Source of the DNA: Rhodovulum tesquicola
GTDB lineage: Bacteria; Pseudomonadota; Alphaproteobacteria; Rhodobacterales; Rhodobacteraceae
DNA length: 64,000 nucleotides
Direction of reading: 5' to 3'
Assembly: GCF_024128855.1 (NCBI RefSeq)
Contig: NZ_JAMYDV010000003.1
Location: forward strand, 124,001-188,000
Each line of letters starts with the position of its first letter. Position 1 is the stretch's first letter. Position numbers and translations under genes: made by a program. The notes below the pieces were generated by a model. The model ran no database searches. It saw only the letters and a program-made list of their open reading frames with translations, and was not told where the DNA came from. This document shows positions 8,960-17,383 of the stretch, one piece after another.

Positions 8960-10462
8960 GTGACCGTAGCTGTTAACCTGAATCCGCACCACGGCCGGGC
9001 CGGCCGCCATCCGACCCGCGCCCAGCTTGACCACCTGTCGGGGCATGACGATCCGGGCAGTTTCGGGCGCATGTTCCCCGGCCTGCCCGGGCTGCATGTC
9101 GATGACGACAAGCTGATGGCGCTGGCCGAGGCGATGATGGATGATGGCGGCCAGACCGACGACAACAAGGCGATCCCGACCGGGTTCACCTATCTGGGCC
9201 AGTTCGTCGACCATGACATCACACTGGACCTGACCTCGCTGGGCGACAAGATGCGCGACCCGACCGCGGTGCGCAATTTCCGCAGCCCCGCGCTGGATCT
9301 CGACAGCGTCTACGGGCGGGGGCCGGACGGCAACCCGCATCTTTATGCCCGCGACCCTGCCACCGGGCAGCCGACGCCGAAGCTGCTGATCGGGCGCAAC
9401 ATCACCGTCGGCTTCGGCAATGTCACGGGCGAGTTCCGCAACGACCTGCCGCGCAGCCCCGAGGGGCAGGCACTGATCGGCGATCACCGCAATGACGAGA
9501 ACCTGATCGTCGCCCAGACGCATCTGGCCTTCCTCAAGTTCCACAACAAGGTCGTGGACCTGCTGGCGGCGCAGGGTGTCGAGGGTCGCGCCCTGTTCCA
9601 GGAGGCCCGGCAGATCGTGACCTGGCATTACCAGTGGATCGTGCTGCATGATTACCTGGACCGGCTGGCCGGACCCGGCGCGGCCGAGCGCATCCTGCAT
9701 GACGGGCGCAAGTTCTACCGGTTCAAGAAGATGCCCTACATGCCGGTCGAGTTCTCGGGCGCGGCCTATCGGCTGGGTCATTCGATGGTGCGGCAGGATT
9801 ACGACTACAACCGCGTCTTCCCGAACGCGACATTCGACCTGCTGTTCGGCTTTACCGGGCTGTCGGGCCGGATCCTCGGCGAACTGGCCCCCGAACCCCC
9901 GCCCGCCGCGCCGCTGCCGGTCTCGCATCTGCCGTCGAACTGGATCATCGACTGGCGCCGGTTCTACGAGATCGAGGCAGGCCGCATCCCGCAGGCCTCG
10001 CGCAAGCTCGATCCGATGCTGGCCGAGGAATTGCACCGGTTGCCCGGCGGTGGCGGCAACCTGGCCTTCCGCAATCTCCGGCGCGGGGTGCAGATGGGGC
10101 TGCCTTCGGGGCAGATGGCGGCCGAGGCCATGGGGATCGCGAACCGGATCACCGCCGACGAGATCGCGACCGGTCCCGATGGCGCGCTGGCGGCCCAGCA
10201 CGGGCTGCACACGCAGACGCCGCTTTGGTACTACATCCTCAAGGAGGCCCAGGTGAAGAGCGGCGGCACGCGGCTGGGTCCGGTGGGCGCCACGATCGTC
10301 GCCGAAGTGCTGGTGGGCCTCGTGCATGGCGACCACCAATCCTACCTGTGGCAGCGCGGACCGGGCTGGAAACCCACCCTGCCCTCGGCGCAACCGGGCG
10401 ATTTCACCATGGCCGACCTGCTGCGGCTGGTGGACGACATCAACCCCATCGGGGACGGCTGA
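8960..10462 (+). CDS. Animal-type haem peroxidase
   Basis: 500 residues of the myeloperoxidase/peroxicin superfamily, rare in bacteria. The distal site is TYLGQFVDHDITLD (Gln81, Asp84-His85), and the proximal haem ligand is probably His274 in AAYRLGHSMV. No signal peptide is evident at the N-terminus, and no repeats or adhesin domains are fused to it, so it may be cytoplasmic or exported by a non-classical route. The start is GTG 8960, set by an AGGGGAGG ribosome-binding site 8 bp upstream; no ATG fits. It stands alone: an inverted repeat upstream, a strong hairpin downstream, and convergent TRAP genes beyond. The physiological substrate is unknown; peroxide-dependent oxidation of halides or organic donors is the family activity. 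Confidence 0.88.
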   Translation: MTVAVNLNPHHGRAGRHPTRAQLDHLSGHDDPGSFGRMFPGLPGLHVDDDKLMALAEAMMDDGGQTDDNKAIPTGFTYLGQFVDHDITLDLTSLGDKMRDPTAVRNFRSPALDLDSVYGRGPDGNPHLYARDPATGQPTPKLLIGRNITVGFGNVTGEFRNDLPRSPEGQALIGDHRNDENLIVAQTHLAFLKFHNKVVDLLAAQGVEGRALFQEARQIVTWHYQWIVLHDYLDRLAGPGAAERILHDGRKFYRFKKMPYMPVEFSGAAYRLGHSMVRQDYDYNRVFPNATFDLLFGFTGLSGRILGELAPEPPPAAPLPVSHLPSNWIIDWRRFYEIEAGRIPQASRKLDPMLAEELHRLPGGGGNLAFRNLRRGVQMGLPSGQMAAEAMGIANRITADEIATGPDGALAAQHGLHTQTPLWYYILKEAQVKSGGTRLGPVGATIVAEVLVGLVHGDHQSYLWQRGPGWKPTLPSAQPGDFTMADLLRLVDDINPIGDG

Positions 10463-10516
10463 GCGGCCCGCGCCCGGATCGGCCTCGGGCGCAAGGGCAT
10501 GCCGTTCCCGGTCGGA

Positions 10517-10554
10517 GGGCAGCGCCCGCCTTCGGGGGTGGGCGGGTGCTGCCC
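10517..10554. terminator. Strong hairpin between convergent peroxidase and TRAP genes
   Basis: 14-bp stem (10517-10530 with 10541-10554, one G-U pair) around a 10-base loop, centred between the peroxidase stop and the dctM-like stop. There is no clear T-run on either side, but stem strength and the convergent position suit a bidirectional terminator. Confidence 0.6.
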
Positions 10555-10565
10555 GACGGCGCGGA

Positions 10566-12923
10566 TCAGCCTGCGGGCAGCAGGTTGGGCACGAGGGTCA
10601 CGATCCCGGGGAAGGCCCAGAGGATCCCCAGCCCCACCACCTGGATGATGACGAAGGGAATGACGCCGCGATAGATATGCATCGTCGTGACCTCCCTGGG
10701 CGCCACCCCGCGCAGGTAGAACAGCGCGAAGCCGAAGGGCGGCGTCAGGAACGAGGTCTGAAGGTTCACGGCGATCATAATGGTGACCCAGGCCGGATCG
10801 AAGCTGCCGCCATAGATCACCGGGCCGACGATGGGCACCACGATGTAGATGATCTCAAGGAAATCCAGCACGAAGCCCAGCACGAACAGCACCAGCATGA
10901 CGATCAGGAAGACCTTGAACTCGTCATCGAAGCTGCGCAGGAATTGCTGGATATAGTGCTCGCCCCCGAACGAGATGACCACCAGGTTCAAGAGCTGCGA
11001 GCCGATCAGGATGGCGAAGACCATCGATGTGACCTTGGCCGTCTCGCGCACGACAGGCGGCAGCACGCCCGAGCGGAACAGCACCCAGCAGGCGTAAAGG
11101 ATGCCGAACATCGCGAAGTGATAGGCGCCCTGCGCGACGAGGAAGGCCACCCAATCCTCGAAGGGCACGGCTGCGCGCCCCATCCGCAGGTCGAAATTCA
11201 CGCCCACAAGGATCATGATGACGATGGCGAAGGACGCCCAGAGGATCAGGCGGCCCGAAAGGTTCTCCTCGCGCAGCTTGCGATAGGCGGCCAGCATCAG
11301 CGCCCCGCCCGCCCCCAGCGCGGCGGCAGGTGTCGGATTGGTGATGCCGCCCAGGATCGAGCCTAGCACCGCCACGATCAGCACCAGCGGCGGGAAGACC
11401 ACGCGCAACAGGTCCGACCGCGCCAGCAGGCCGACCGCGTGGCGCAGCCCGTAAAGCGCGATGCCGAAGGGCAGCGCCAGCAACAGGAACATCGCCCCCG
11501 GCGAGGTGACGGGCGAGATCAGCACCGCATCGACCGCCAGCGCCAGCACCAGCCCCCCCGCCCCGATCAGCAGCGGGCGGGGATCGGCCCCGGGCACCAC
11601 CCCGCGCGCCGTGGTCAGCAGCAGCCCCAGAAGCACCACGACCACCATCAGCGACGAGGACAGAGGTGCGGCGGCGGCGATCCGCGCCTCGCGCGCGGCG
11701 GCGCGTTCCTCGGGGCTCAGCTGATGGGCCTGCACCTCGCCGCCCGCCGCCTCGATGGCGCGTTGCTGTTCGACCGCGCGATCCCATTTTTCCTGCCCAT
11801 GCAGCGCGATCATCGACGCCTTGCACTGGTCCGAGACATTGGTGCGCAGCACCGCGCCCTCGGTCTGTTCGGAAAAGCCGCTGACCGTGACATCCTGGCT
11901 GCCAACGATCCCCACCGCGCCCATCAGGAAGGCGCCGCCGATCAGCGCAAGCGGCGCGGCCAGGAACCACCGAAATTTATCGCCGCGCGACTTGGCCGGG
12001 CCCGAGGCCGCTGCGAAGGACACCGGCGGCGCCTTGGAGGGGTAGAGCAGCGCGAAACCGAAGGCATAGGCGGCATACAGCACCGCCAGCAGGATGCCCG
12101 GCAGGATCGCCGCCTGGAACAGCGTGCCGACCGAAACCACCGCCGCCTTGCCCAGATAGGTCAGCGCATCGGTGCAACCCGCCACCTGCGCCCGGCTTTC
12201 CTGCGAGGTCGCATAAAGATCGCCCGCCAGCGTGCCCAGCAGCACGATCACGATCGAGGGCGGGATGATCTGGCCCAGCGTCCCGCTGGCCGCGATGACC
12301 CCGGTGGCAAGTTCCGGCGAATAGCGGTTGCGCAGCATCGTCGGCAGCGACAGCAGCCCCATCGTCACCACCGTCGCCCCCACGATGCCCGTGGAGGCGG
12401 CCAGGAAGGCACCCACCACCACCACCGCGACCGCCAGCCCGCCCGGCAGCGGCCCGAAGACCAGCGCCATCGTGGTCAGCAGGTCATTGGCGATCTTCGA
12501 GCGTTCCAGCGTGATGCCCATCATCACGAACATCAGCACCGCCAGCAGCGTCTCGATCGACTGGCCGGCCAGAACGCGCTCGTTGATGCGGTTGACGATG
12601 AAGCTGACATTGCGATCCATCGCCACTTCCCAGCCCTGCGGGAACAGCGCCGTCTCGTAGCGTGGCAGATCGGGATATCGGAAGACCGAGATGTCGTTGG
12701 GATGGATCCCCTGCGCGGTCAGCGCCGCATAGGCCGCGCTGCCGGTATCGACCGCCTGGTGGATCAACAGCCCCGCGCTGTCCAGCGCGGCCACGATCCC
12801 GAACGAGATGACCGCCGCGCCGCCGATGGCAAAGGCCACCGGAAAGCCCGACAGGATCCCCGCGAACAGGCAGAGAAAGACGATGATCAGGCCGATCTCG
12901 ATACCGTCAAGTCCGAACAACAT
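10566..12923 (-). CDS. TRAP transporter large permease (DctM-like), oversized
   Basis: 785 residues against about 425-450 for a usual DctM. The N-terminal ~300 residues and the C-terminal ~250 are recognisable DctM halves (MLFGLDGIEIG, SGFPVAFAIGG; GSFDPAWVTIM, LTPPFGFALFYLRG). Between them sits an insertion with a soluble charged segment (about 345-420, including a Cys and many Ala/Glu/Arg) flanked by extra membrane helices. Another loop at about 65-100 is also non-standard. TRAP large permeases carry solute across the inner membrane using the sodium gradient. Its small subunit (17 bp upstream in the operon) and binding protein precede it. Similar long forms occur in related bacteria; substrate is unknown. 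Confidence 0.85.
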   Translation of the reverse strand: MLFGLDGIEIGLIIVFLCLFAGILSGFPVAFAIGGAAVISFGIVAALDSAGLLIHQAVDTGSAAYAALTAQGIHPNDISVFRYPDLPRYETALFPQGWEVAMDRNVSFIVNRINERVLAGQSIETLLAVLMFVMMGITLERSKIANDLLTTMALVFGPLPGGLAVAVVVVGAFLAASTGIVGATVVTMGLLSLPTMLRNRYSPELATGVIAASGTLGQIIPPSIVIVLLGTLAGDLYATSQESRAQVAGCTDALTYLGKAAVVSVGTLFQAAILPGILLAVLYAAYAFGFALLYPSKAPPVSFAAASGPAKSRGDKFRWFLAAPLALIGGAFLMGAVGIVGSQDVTVSGFSEQTEGAVLRTNVSDQCKASMIALHGQEKWDRAVEQQRAIEAAGGEVQAHQLSPEERAAAREARIAAAAPLSSSLMVVVVLLGLLLTTARGVVPGADPRPLLIGAGGLVLALAVDAVLISPVTSPGAMFLLLALPFGIALYGLRHAVGLLARSDLLRVVFPPLVLIVAVLGSILGGITNPTPAAALGAGGALMLAAYRKLREENLSGRLILWASFAIVIMILVGVNFDLRMGRAAVPFEDWVAFLVAQGAYHFAMFGILYACWVLFRSGVLPPVVRETAKVTSMVFAILIGSQLLNLVVISFGGEHYIQQFLRSFDDEFKVFLIVMLVLFVLGFVLDFLEIIYIVVPIVGPVIYGGSFDPAWVTIMIAVNLQTSFLTPPFGFALFYLRGVAPREVTTMHIYRGVIPFVIIQVVGLGILWAFPGIVTLVPNLLPAG

Positions 12924-12940
12924 GCGCCCGCCCTGCCCCC

Positions 12941-13870
12941 TTAATGCGTGGCTTCACGGGCGTCTTCGCCCGGGCCCAGACTGTCCCTGTCAAGGTATTT
13001 GCCCGCGCTCTCCTCGCCTTCGAGATATTCGAGCAGCGCCCGGTAGAAGACCGCGATGGCCTGAAGGAACACCAGCCCCGCAAAGGCCACCAGGAGCACC
13101 TTGAACAGGAAATAGCCGTTGAAGCCGTTGGGCGAGAAGCCGATGGTCTCGACATTCCAGCGCAGCGCCTGCGCCTTCATCAACAGCCGGTCGAGCGATT
13201 CCGAAGCCGAGGGCTTGGGCGTGATGAGATGGCGCCAGAGGAAATACCACGAGTAAAGCCAGACCAGCACCGCCATCGGCATCATGAAGACCAGCGCGCC
13301 CGCCATGTCGATCAGCCGCTTGGTGCGGTGGCTGACATGGGCATAGACCAGATCGACCCGGACATGGCCGGACTGCACGAAGGTATAGCTGATGCACAGG
13401 CAGACGATCATCGCGTTGTAAAGCTTCAGCTCCTCGGACCACCAGCTGAGATCCTTGGAGAACGCATAGCCCAGCGGGCCAAGGCTGATCTCGGAGACGC
13501 GAAAGATGCGTTGCAGGAACACGATCATGATCTGTTGCAGCACCATCAGAAGCCCCGCCCAGGCAAAGAACCGGCCGATGGTGTTGGCGAAACCCTCCAG
13601 CGCGCGCACCGACCCCCACATGATCGCCCGCCGCCACAGCCCCAGACCGGTCAATACGAGGAACGCGGCAAGCACGACGAAGAAAAGCTCGGTCGAGGCG
13701 CCGTAATAGACCACGCGCATGATCGCCTGCGGGTTCGACCAGTCGAGCCACAGCCCCGGATGGGCGATCGCATGGCCGAGATTGTAGAAGGCAAGGGCGA
13801 GGTTCTTGACGAACCACAGCACCCCGCCCCCAAGCGCGCCCAGCACGCCGGCCGATCCGGACCCGTCCAT
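12941..13870 (-). CDS. TRAP transporter small permease (DctQ-like), extended
   Basis: 309 residues, longer than the 160-220 usual for DctQ. Hydrophobic segments lie at about 58-78, 95-118, 145-165, 185-210 and 255-280; SGHVRVDLVYAHVSHRTKRLIDM (split: SGHVRVDLVY, HRTKRLIDM) is the DctQ signature. The extra N-terminal helix pair and extended loops match the oversized partner DctM protein, so the two likely form a distinct subtype. It lies between the binding-protein gene and the large permease gene, all transcribed leftward. Confidence 0.82.
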   Translation of the reverse strand: MDGSGSAGVLGALGGGVLWFVKNLALAFYNLGHAIAHPGLWLDWSNPQAIMRVVYYGASTELFFVVLAAFLVLTGLGLWRRAIMWGSVRALEGFANTIGRFFAWAGLLMVLQQIMIVFLQRIFRVSEISLGPLGYAFSKDLSWWSEELKLYNAMIVCLCISYTFVQSGHVRVDLVYAHVSHRTKRLIDMAGALVFMMPMAVLVWLYSWYFLWRHLITPKPSASESLDRLLMKAQALRWNVETIGFSPNGFNGYFLFKVLLVAFAGLVFLQAIAVFYRALLEYLEGEESAGKYLDRDSLGPGEDAREATH

Positions 13871-13929
13871 CTGCGCCCCCTGTTGTCCAGCCGTCGCGGA
13901 TCGGCCCCCGGTCGGGGCGGATGCGAAAG

Positions 13930-13969
13930 GGCTGGCGCGGCGCCCCCGCTGCGAACGGGGGCGCCAGCC
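13930..13969 (-). terminator. Stem-loop between TRAP binding-protein and permease genes
   Basis: 14-bp stem (right arm 13956-13969; left arm 13930-13937 plus 13943-13948 with a 5-base bulge), 7-base loop, starting 11 bp after the dctP-type stop on the minus strand, followed by CCCTTTCG. In transporter operons such hairpins often protect the binding-protein mRNA and reduce read-through into the permeases, which are needed in smaller amount. Confidence 0.55.
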
Positions 13970-13979
13970 GGATTTCGGA

Positions 13980-15068
13980 TCAGAGCCCCATCACGCGGTT
14001 GCGCTGGGCCGCGAACTCGGCCTCGGACCGGCCATTCCAGGCTGCCGAACTGGTCAGCGAGGCCATGTAGCTGTCATGGCATTTCTTGTAGAGCGGATCG
14101 CCCATCGGCTCGGCGATCACCTCGAGCGAGGCGGCGCCGAAGGCATCCCAGACGCTGTCGGGGAATTCGAGGATCTGCACGCCCGCGGCCTGCAACCGGG
14201 TCAGCGCGGCGGCGTTGTTCGCCATGAACTGGGACATCGACCAGATGTTGCACGCGCCCGCCGCCTGTTCGATCGCGGCCCGGTGCGCCGGGGCCAGATC
14301 CTCGAACATTTCGAGATTGACTGTCAGGTTCAGGTTCGGGCCGGGCTCGTGGAAGCCGGCGGTGTAATAGGTCTTGGTGATCTCCTGGAAACCGGCCTTC
14401 TCGTCGGCCCAGGGCCCGATCCATTCGGTCCCGTCGATCGCCCCCGAGGCCAGCGCCTGATACACTTCGGAACCCGGCAGGTTCTGCACGCTCGCGCCCA
14501 GCTTGCCCAGCACCTGGCCGCCCTGGCCAGGCATGCGGAATTTCAGGCCCTGGAAATCCTCGGGACCGTTGATCTCCTTGCGGAACCAGCCACCGGCCTG
14601 CGGGCCGGTATTGCCCGCCGAGAACGCCTTGAGCCCGAAGATGCTGTACAGTTCGTCCGCCAGTTCGCGGCCGCCGCCATGGTGGAGCCAGTTGTTGTAT
14701 TCCTGGAAGGTCATCCCGAACGGCACCTGGCTGAAGAAGGACAGCGCCGGGTGCTGGCCGAGGAAGTAGTAATCGACACCGTGATACATGTCGGCCTGAC
14801 CGGCCGAGACGGCGTCGAACACCTCGAAGGCACCGACCAGTTCGCCCGCGGCCTTGAGGTCCACGCTCAGCTGGCCATCGGTGATCGCGGTGATCGCATC
14901 GGCACAGTATTGCGCGGCGTCATGCACCCCCGCAAGGCCGCGGCCCCAGGTGGTGACCAGCGTCAGCGTCCGCCGGCCCTGCGCATAGGCGGGCGCGGCC
15001 AGCGTCCCGGCGGCGGCCGCGGCCGTGCCGCCCAGCGCGGAGGTCCTCAGAAAAGAACGGCGATCCAT
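13980..15068 (-). CDS. TRAP transporter substrate-binding protein, DctP/TakP family
   Basis: 362 residues with a twin-arginine signal: MDRRSFLRTSALGG, an Ala-rich core and a PAYAQ cleavage site near residue 30, so it is exported folded to the periplasm. The mature part has DctP-family hallmarks: YYFLGQHPALSFFSQVPFG near 115, GLKFRMPGQGG near 185 and SGAIDGTEWIGPW near 215. The EW pair resembles 2-oxoacid/lactate-binding TakP-type members, a suggestion only. ATG 15068 has GGAGG 7 bp upstream (15076-15080 on the other strand); an adjacent TTG was rejected. First gene of the TRAP operon. Confidence 0.9.
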   Translation of the reverse strand: MDRRSFLRTSALGGTAAAAAGTLAAPAYAQGRRTLTLVTTWGRGLAGVHDAAQYCADAITAITDGQLSVDLKAAGELVGAFEVFDAVSAGQADMYHGVDYYFLGQHPALSFFSQVPFGMTFQEYNNWLHHGGGRELADELYSIFGLKAFSAGNTGPQAGGWFRKEINGPEDFQGLKFRMPGQGGQVLGKLGASVQNLPGSEVYQALASGAIDGTEWIGPWADEKAGFQEITKTYYTAGFHEPGPNLNLTVNLEMFEDLAPAHRAAIEQAAGACNIWSMSQFMANNAAALTRLQAAGVQILEFPDSVWDAFGAASLEVIAEPMGDPLYKKCHDSYMASLTSSAAWNGRSEAEFAAQRNRVMGL

Positions 15069-15352
15069 CAATAATCCTCCCGGTTGGCGCCCGCCGCTTG
15101 AGCGGGCGGATCGTTTGCGTGGACGAAATCTATCGACAGCCTTGCCCCAGATAAATAGCCGCGAACGCCCGGGCGGACTTTTTCACGGGGTCGAATGGAC
15201 GCGGCCCGGTCCACGCTCGCCCCGCCAGCGCCTGCAAACAATTTCGGCTGCAACCGCCCCCCGTTTTCCGATCCATGCGCAAACGCCCTGCCGCAAGCAA
15301 CAAACGGAAAGGATTTCTTGCCACAGGGCACGAAAATTCTGGCCTTTGCGGG
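15069..15352. other. Divergent intergenic region between TRAP and ilv operons
   Basis: About 280 bp with no credible gene. It holds the dctP-type ribosome-binding site at 15076-15080 and an imperfect hairpin (GCCCGC/GCGGGC near 15091-15111) in the TRAP leader. The middle is AT-richer than its surroundings (near 15240 and 15295-15345), as expected for promoters, but I cannot place a convincing TRAP promoter. Confidence 0.5.
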
Positions 15353-15381
15353 TTGACCCCCATCCGGCGCGCACCTAATGT
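15353..15381 (+). promoter_or_regulatory. Sigma-70-type promoter of the ilvBN operon
   Basis: TTGACC (15353-15358), 17-bp spacer, TAATGT (15376-15381). Transcription would start near 15388, about 20 bases before the leader peptide start and 95 bases before the attenuator terminator. Confidence 0.75.
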
Positions 15382-15408
15382 CCCGCGCACGCAAGCAGGG
15401 GAACCCCG

Positions 15409-15456
15409 ATGGCGGTCGTAGATGTGGCGGTGAAGGACAGGCGCATGGGCCGGTAG
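15409..15456 (+). CDS. Valine-rich leader peptide of the ilvBN attenuator
   Basis: A 15-codon frame, MAVVDVAVKDRRMGR, with four valine codons among codons 3-8 and a TAG stop, preceded by AGGGGA 6 bp upstream. It starts about 20 bases after the predicted transcription start. Position, valine content and the RNA structures that follow match classical attenuation of branched-chain amino acid genes: ribosomes stalled at the valine codons leave 15440-15447 free to pair downstream, while ribosomes that reach the stop codon cover it. Too short for standard gene finders. Confidence 0.8.
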   Translation: MAVVDVAVKDRRMGR

Positions 15457-15484
15457 GGACCGACCCAGGGTAACCACATGCGCC
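15440..15484 (+). promoter_or_regulatory. Antiterminator pairing of the ilv leader
   Basis: GGCGCATG at 15440-15447, inside codons 11-13 of the leader peptide, is exactly complementary to CATGCGCC at 15477-15484. That second strand runs into the first two bases of the terminator stem at 15483, so the two structures compete. The 8-bp pairing is perfect. Confidence 0.65.
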
Positions 15485-15508
15485 CCCGCCTTGACCGGGG
15501 GTTTTTTT
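15483..15508 (+). terminator. Intrinsic terminator (attenuator) before ilvB
   Basis: CCCCCG (15483-15488) pairs with CGGGGG (15496-15501) around a 7-base loop and is followed by seven T residues (15502-15508). It lies between the leader peptide and ilvB, so it must be read through for ilvB to be expressed. Confidence 0.85.
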
Positions 15509-15555
15509 ATGCGCTGCGGATGCACGGACGGACGGCGGAAGGTACGGAGAGACAG

Positions 15556-17301
15556 ATGACACAGATGACCGGCGCGAAGATGGTGGTGCAGGCGCTCAAG
15601 GATCAGGGCGTCGAGGTGATCTTCGGCTACCCGGGCGGCGCCGTGCTTCCGATCTATGACGAGTTGTTCATGCAGAACGACATCCAGCACATCCTGGTCC
15701 GCCACGAACAGGGCGCGGTCCACATGGCCGAGGGCTATGCCCGTTCGACCGGCAAGCCCGGCGTCGTGCTGGTCACCTCGGGGCCGGGCGCGACCAACGC
15801 GGTCACCGGCATCACCGACGCGCTGATGGATTCGATCCCGCTGGTCGTTCTGACCGGTCAGGTGCCCACCTTCATGGTCGGCAACGATGCCTTCCAGGAG
15901 GCCGACACGGTGGGCATCACGCGGCCCTGCACCAAGCATAACTGGCTGGTGAAGGAGACCGACCGCCTGGCCCAGACGATCCACCAGGCGTTTCACGTCG
16001 CCACCAGCGGCCGGCCCGGCCCGGTTCTGGTCGACATCCCCAAGGACGTGCAATTCGCCACCGGCACCTATGTCGCCCCGCGCGAGGCGGGCAATGCGCA
16101 TTACAATCCGCAGGTCAAGGGCGACCGCGAGATGATCACGCGGCTTGTCGAGGCGATGGAAACGGCGGAACGGCCGCTGTTCTACACCGGCGGCGGCGTG
16201 ATCAATTCGGGCGATGCGGCGACGCAATTGCTGCGCGAACTGGTCGAGGCCACGGGCTTTCCGATCACCTCGACGCTGATGGGTCTGGGCGCCTATCCCG
16301 CATCCGGCAAGAACTGGCTGGGCATGCTGGGGATGCACGGGCTCTACGAGGCCAATCTCGCGATGCATGATTGCGACCTGATGATCAATATCGGCGCGCG
16401 GTTCGATGACCGGATCACCGGGCGGGTGGCCGATTTCAGCCCCGGCTCGCGCAAGGCGCATATCGACATCGACCCCTCCTCGATCAACAAGACGATCCGC
16501 GTGGACATGCCGATCATCGGCGATGTCGCCCATGTGCTGGAGGACATGCTGCGGATCTGGAAATCGCGCGGCCGCAAAGTCAACAGGGAGGGCCTGGCGC
16601 GCTGGTGGGCGCAGATCGCCGAGTGGAAGAAGGTCGAGTGCCTGCGCTACCGGAACTCGGACACGGTCATCAAGCCGCAATACGCCCTCGAACGGCTGGA
16701 GGCGCTGACCAAGCACCGCGCCGACCGCTATATCTGCACCGAGGTCGGCCAGCATCAGATGTGGGCCGCGCAATTCCTGGGCTTCGAGGCGCCGAACCGC
16801 TGGATGACCTCGGGGGGCCTGGGCACCATGGGCTATGGGCTGCCCGCCTCCATCGGCGTGCAGATCGCGCATCCCGAGGCGCTGGTGATCAACGTGGCGG
16901 GCGAAGGCTCGTGGCTGATGAACATGCAGGAGATGGGCACCGCGATCCAGTATCGCACGCCGGTCAAGCAGTTCATCCTGAACAACGAACGTCTCGGCAT
17001 GGTGCGGCAATGGCAGTCGCTGCTGCATGGCAACCGCTATTCGCACAGCTGGTCCGAGGCGCTGCCCGATTTCGTCAAGCTGGCCGAGGCGTTCGGCTGC
17101 AAGGGCATCCGCTGTTCCGACCCGGCCGATCTGGACGACGCCATCGCCGAAATGCTGACCTATGACGGGCCGGCGATCTTCGATTGCCTGGTGGAAAAGC
17201 ACGAGGACTGCTTCCCGATGATCCCCTCGGGGCGGGCGCATAACGACATGCTGCTTGCCGCCGATGCCGAGGCGTTCAGGGAAGGCGCCGCGCTGGTGTG
17301 A
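15556..17301 (+). CDS. ilvB: Acetolactate synthase large (catalytic) subunit
   Basis: 581 residues. A ThDP-dependent enzyme condensing two pyruvates, or pyruvate and 2-oxobutyrate, in the first common step of valine, leucine and isoleucine synthesis. Motifs in order: FGYPGGAVLPIYDELF near 20, catalytic Glu in RHEQGAVHMAEGYAR near 50, the FAD-region INIGARFDDRITGRV, and the ThDP-binding GEGSWLMNMQE...NNERLGMV block near 455-485. ATG 15556 with GGAGA 5 bp upstream is preferred over ATG 15478, which would place the attenuator inside the gene. Called ilvI in some genomes. Controlled by the valine-leader attenuator upstream. Confidence 0.95.
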   Translation: MTQMTGAKMVVQALKDQGVEVIFGYPGGAVLPIYDELFMQNDIQHILVRHEQGAVHMAEGYARSTGKPGVVLVTSGPGATNAVTGITDALMDSIPLVVLTGQVPTFMVGNDAFQEADTVGITRPCTKHNWLVKETDRLAQTIHQAFHVATSGRPGPVLVDIPKDVQFATGTYVAPREAGNAHYNPQVKGDREMITRLVEAMETAERPLFYTGGGVINSGDAATQLLRELVEATGFPITSTLMGLGAYPASGKNWLGMLGMHGLYEANLAMHDCDLMINIGARFDDRITGRVADFSPGSRKAHIDIDPSSINKTIRVDMPIIGDVAHVLEDMLRIWKSRGRKVNREGLARWWAQIAEWKKVECLRYRNSDTVIKPQYALERLEALTKHRADRYICTEVGQHQMWAAQFLGFEAPNRWMTSGGLGTMGYGLPASIGVQIAHPEALVINVAGEGSWLMNMQEMGTAIQYRTPVKQFILNNERLGMVRQWQSLLHGNRYSHSWSEALPDFVKLAEAFGCKGIRCSDPADLDDAIAEMLTYDGPAIFDCLVEKHEDCFPMIPSGRAHNDMLLAADAEAFREGAALV

Positions 17302-17310
17302 CGGCGGCAT

Positions 17311-17379
17311 GGGGGGCTTTCCGCCCCCCGTCCCCGCGCTGCGGGGACTCCCCCCGAGGATATTTGGAGCCAGAAGAAG
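17311..17379 (+). repeat. Dispersed intergenic element: two hairpins plus GGATATTT...GCCAGAAGAAG
   Basis: Hairpin 1 is GGGGGGC/GCCCCCC (17311-17317, 17323-17329); hairpin 2 is TCCCCGC/GCGGGGA (17331-17337, 17341-17347); then CCCCCCGA and the motif GGATATTT-GGA-GCCAGAAGAAG (17358-17379). The same architecture occurs at 31019-31134. The end of the motif forms the Shine-Dalgarno-like AGAAGAAGAGA just before ilvN, so it may also modulate ilvN translation. Confidence 0.65.
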
Positions 17380-17383
17380 AGAC

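Noticed and set aside
15478-15555. Longer ilvB starting at ATG 15478
   Set aside because: Would place the attenuator terminator in the coding sequence and add 26 residues foreign to the family.
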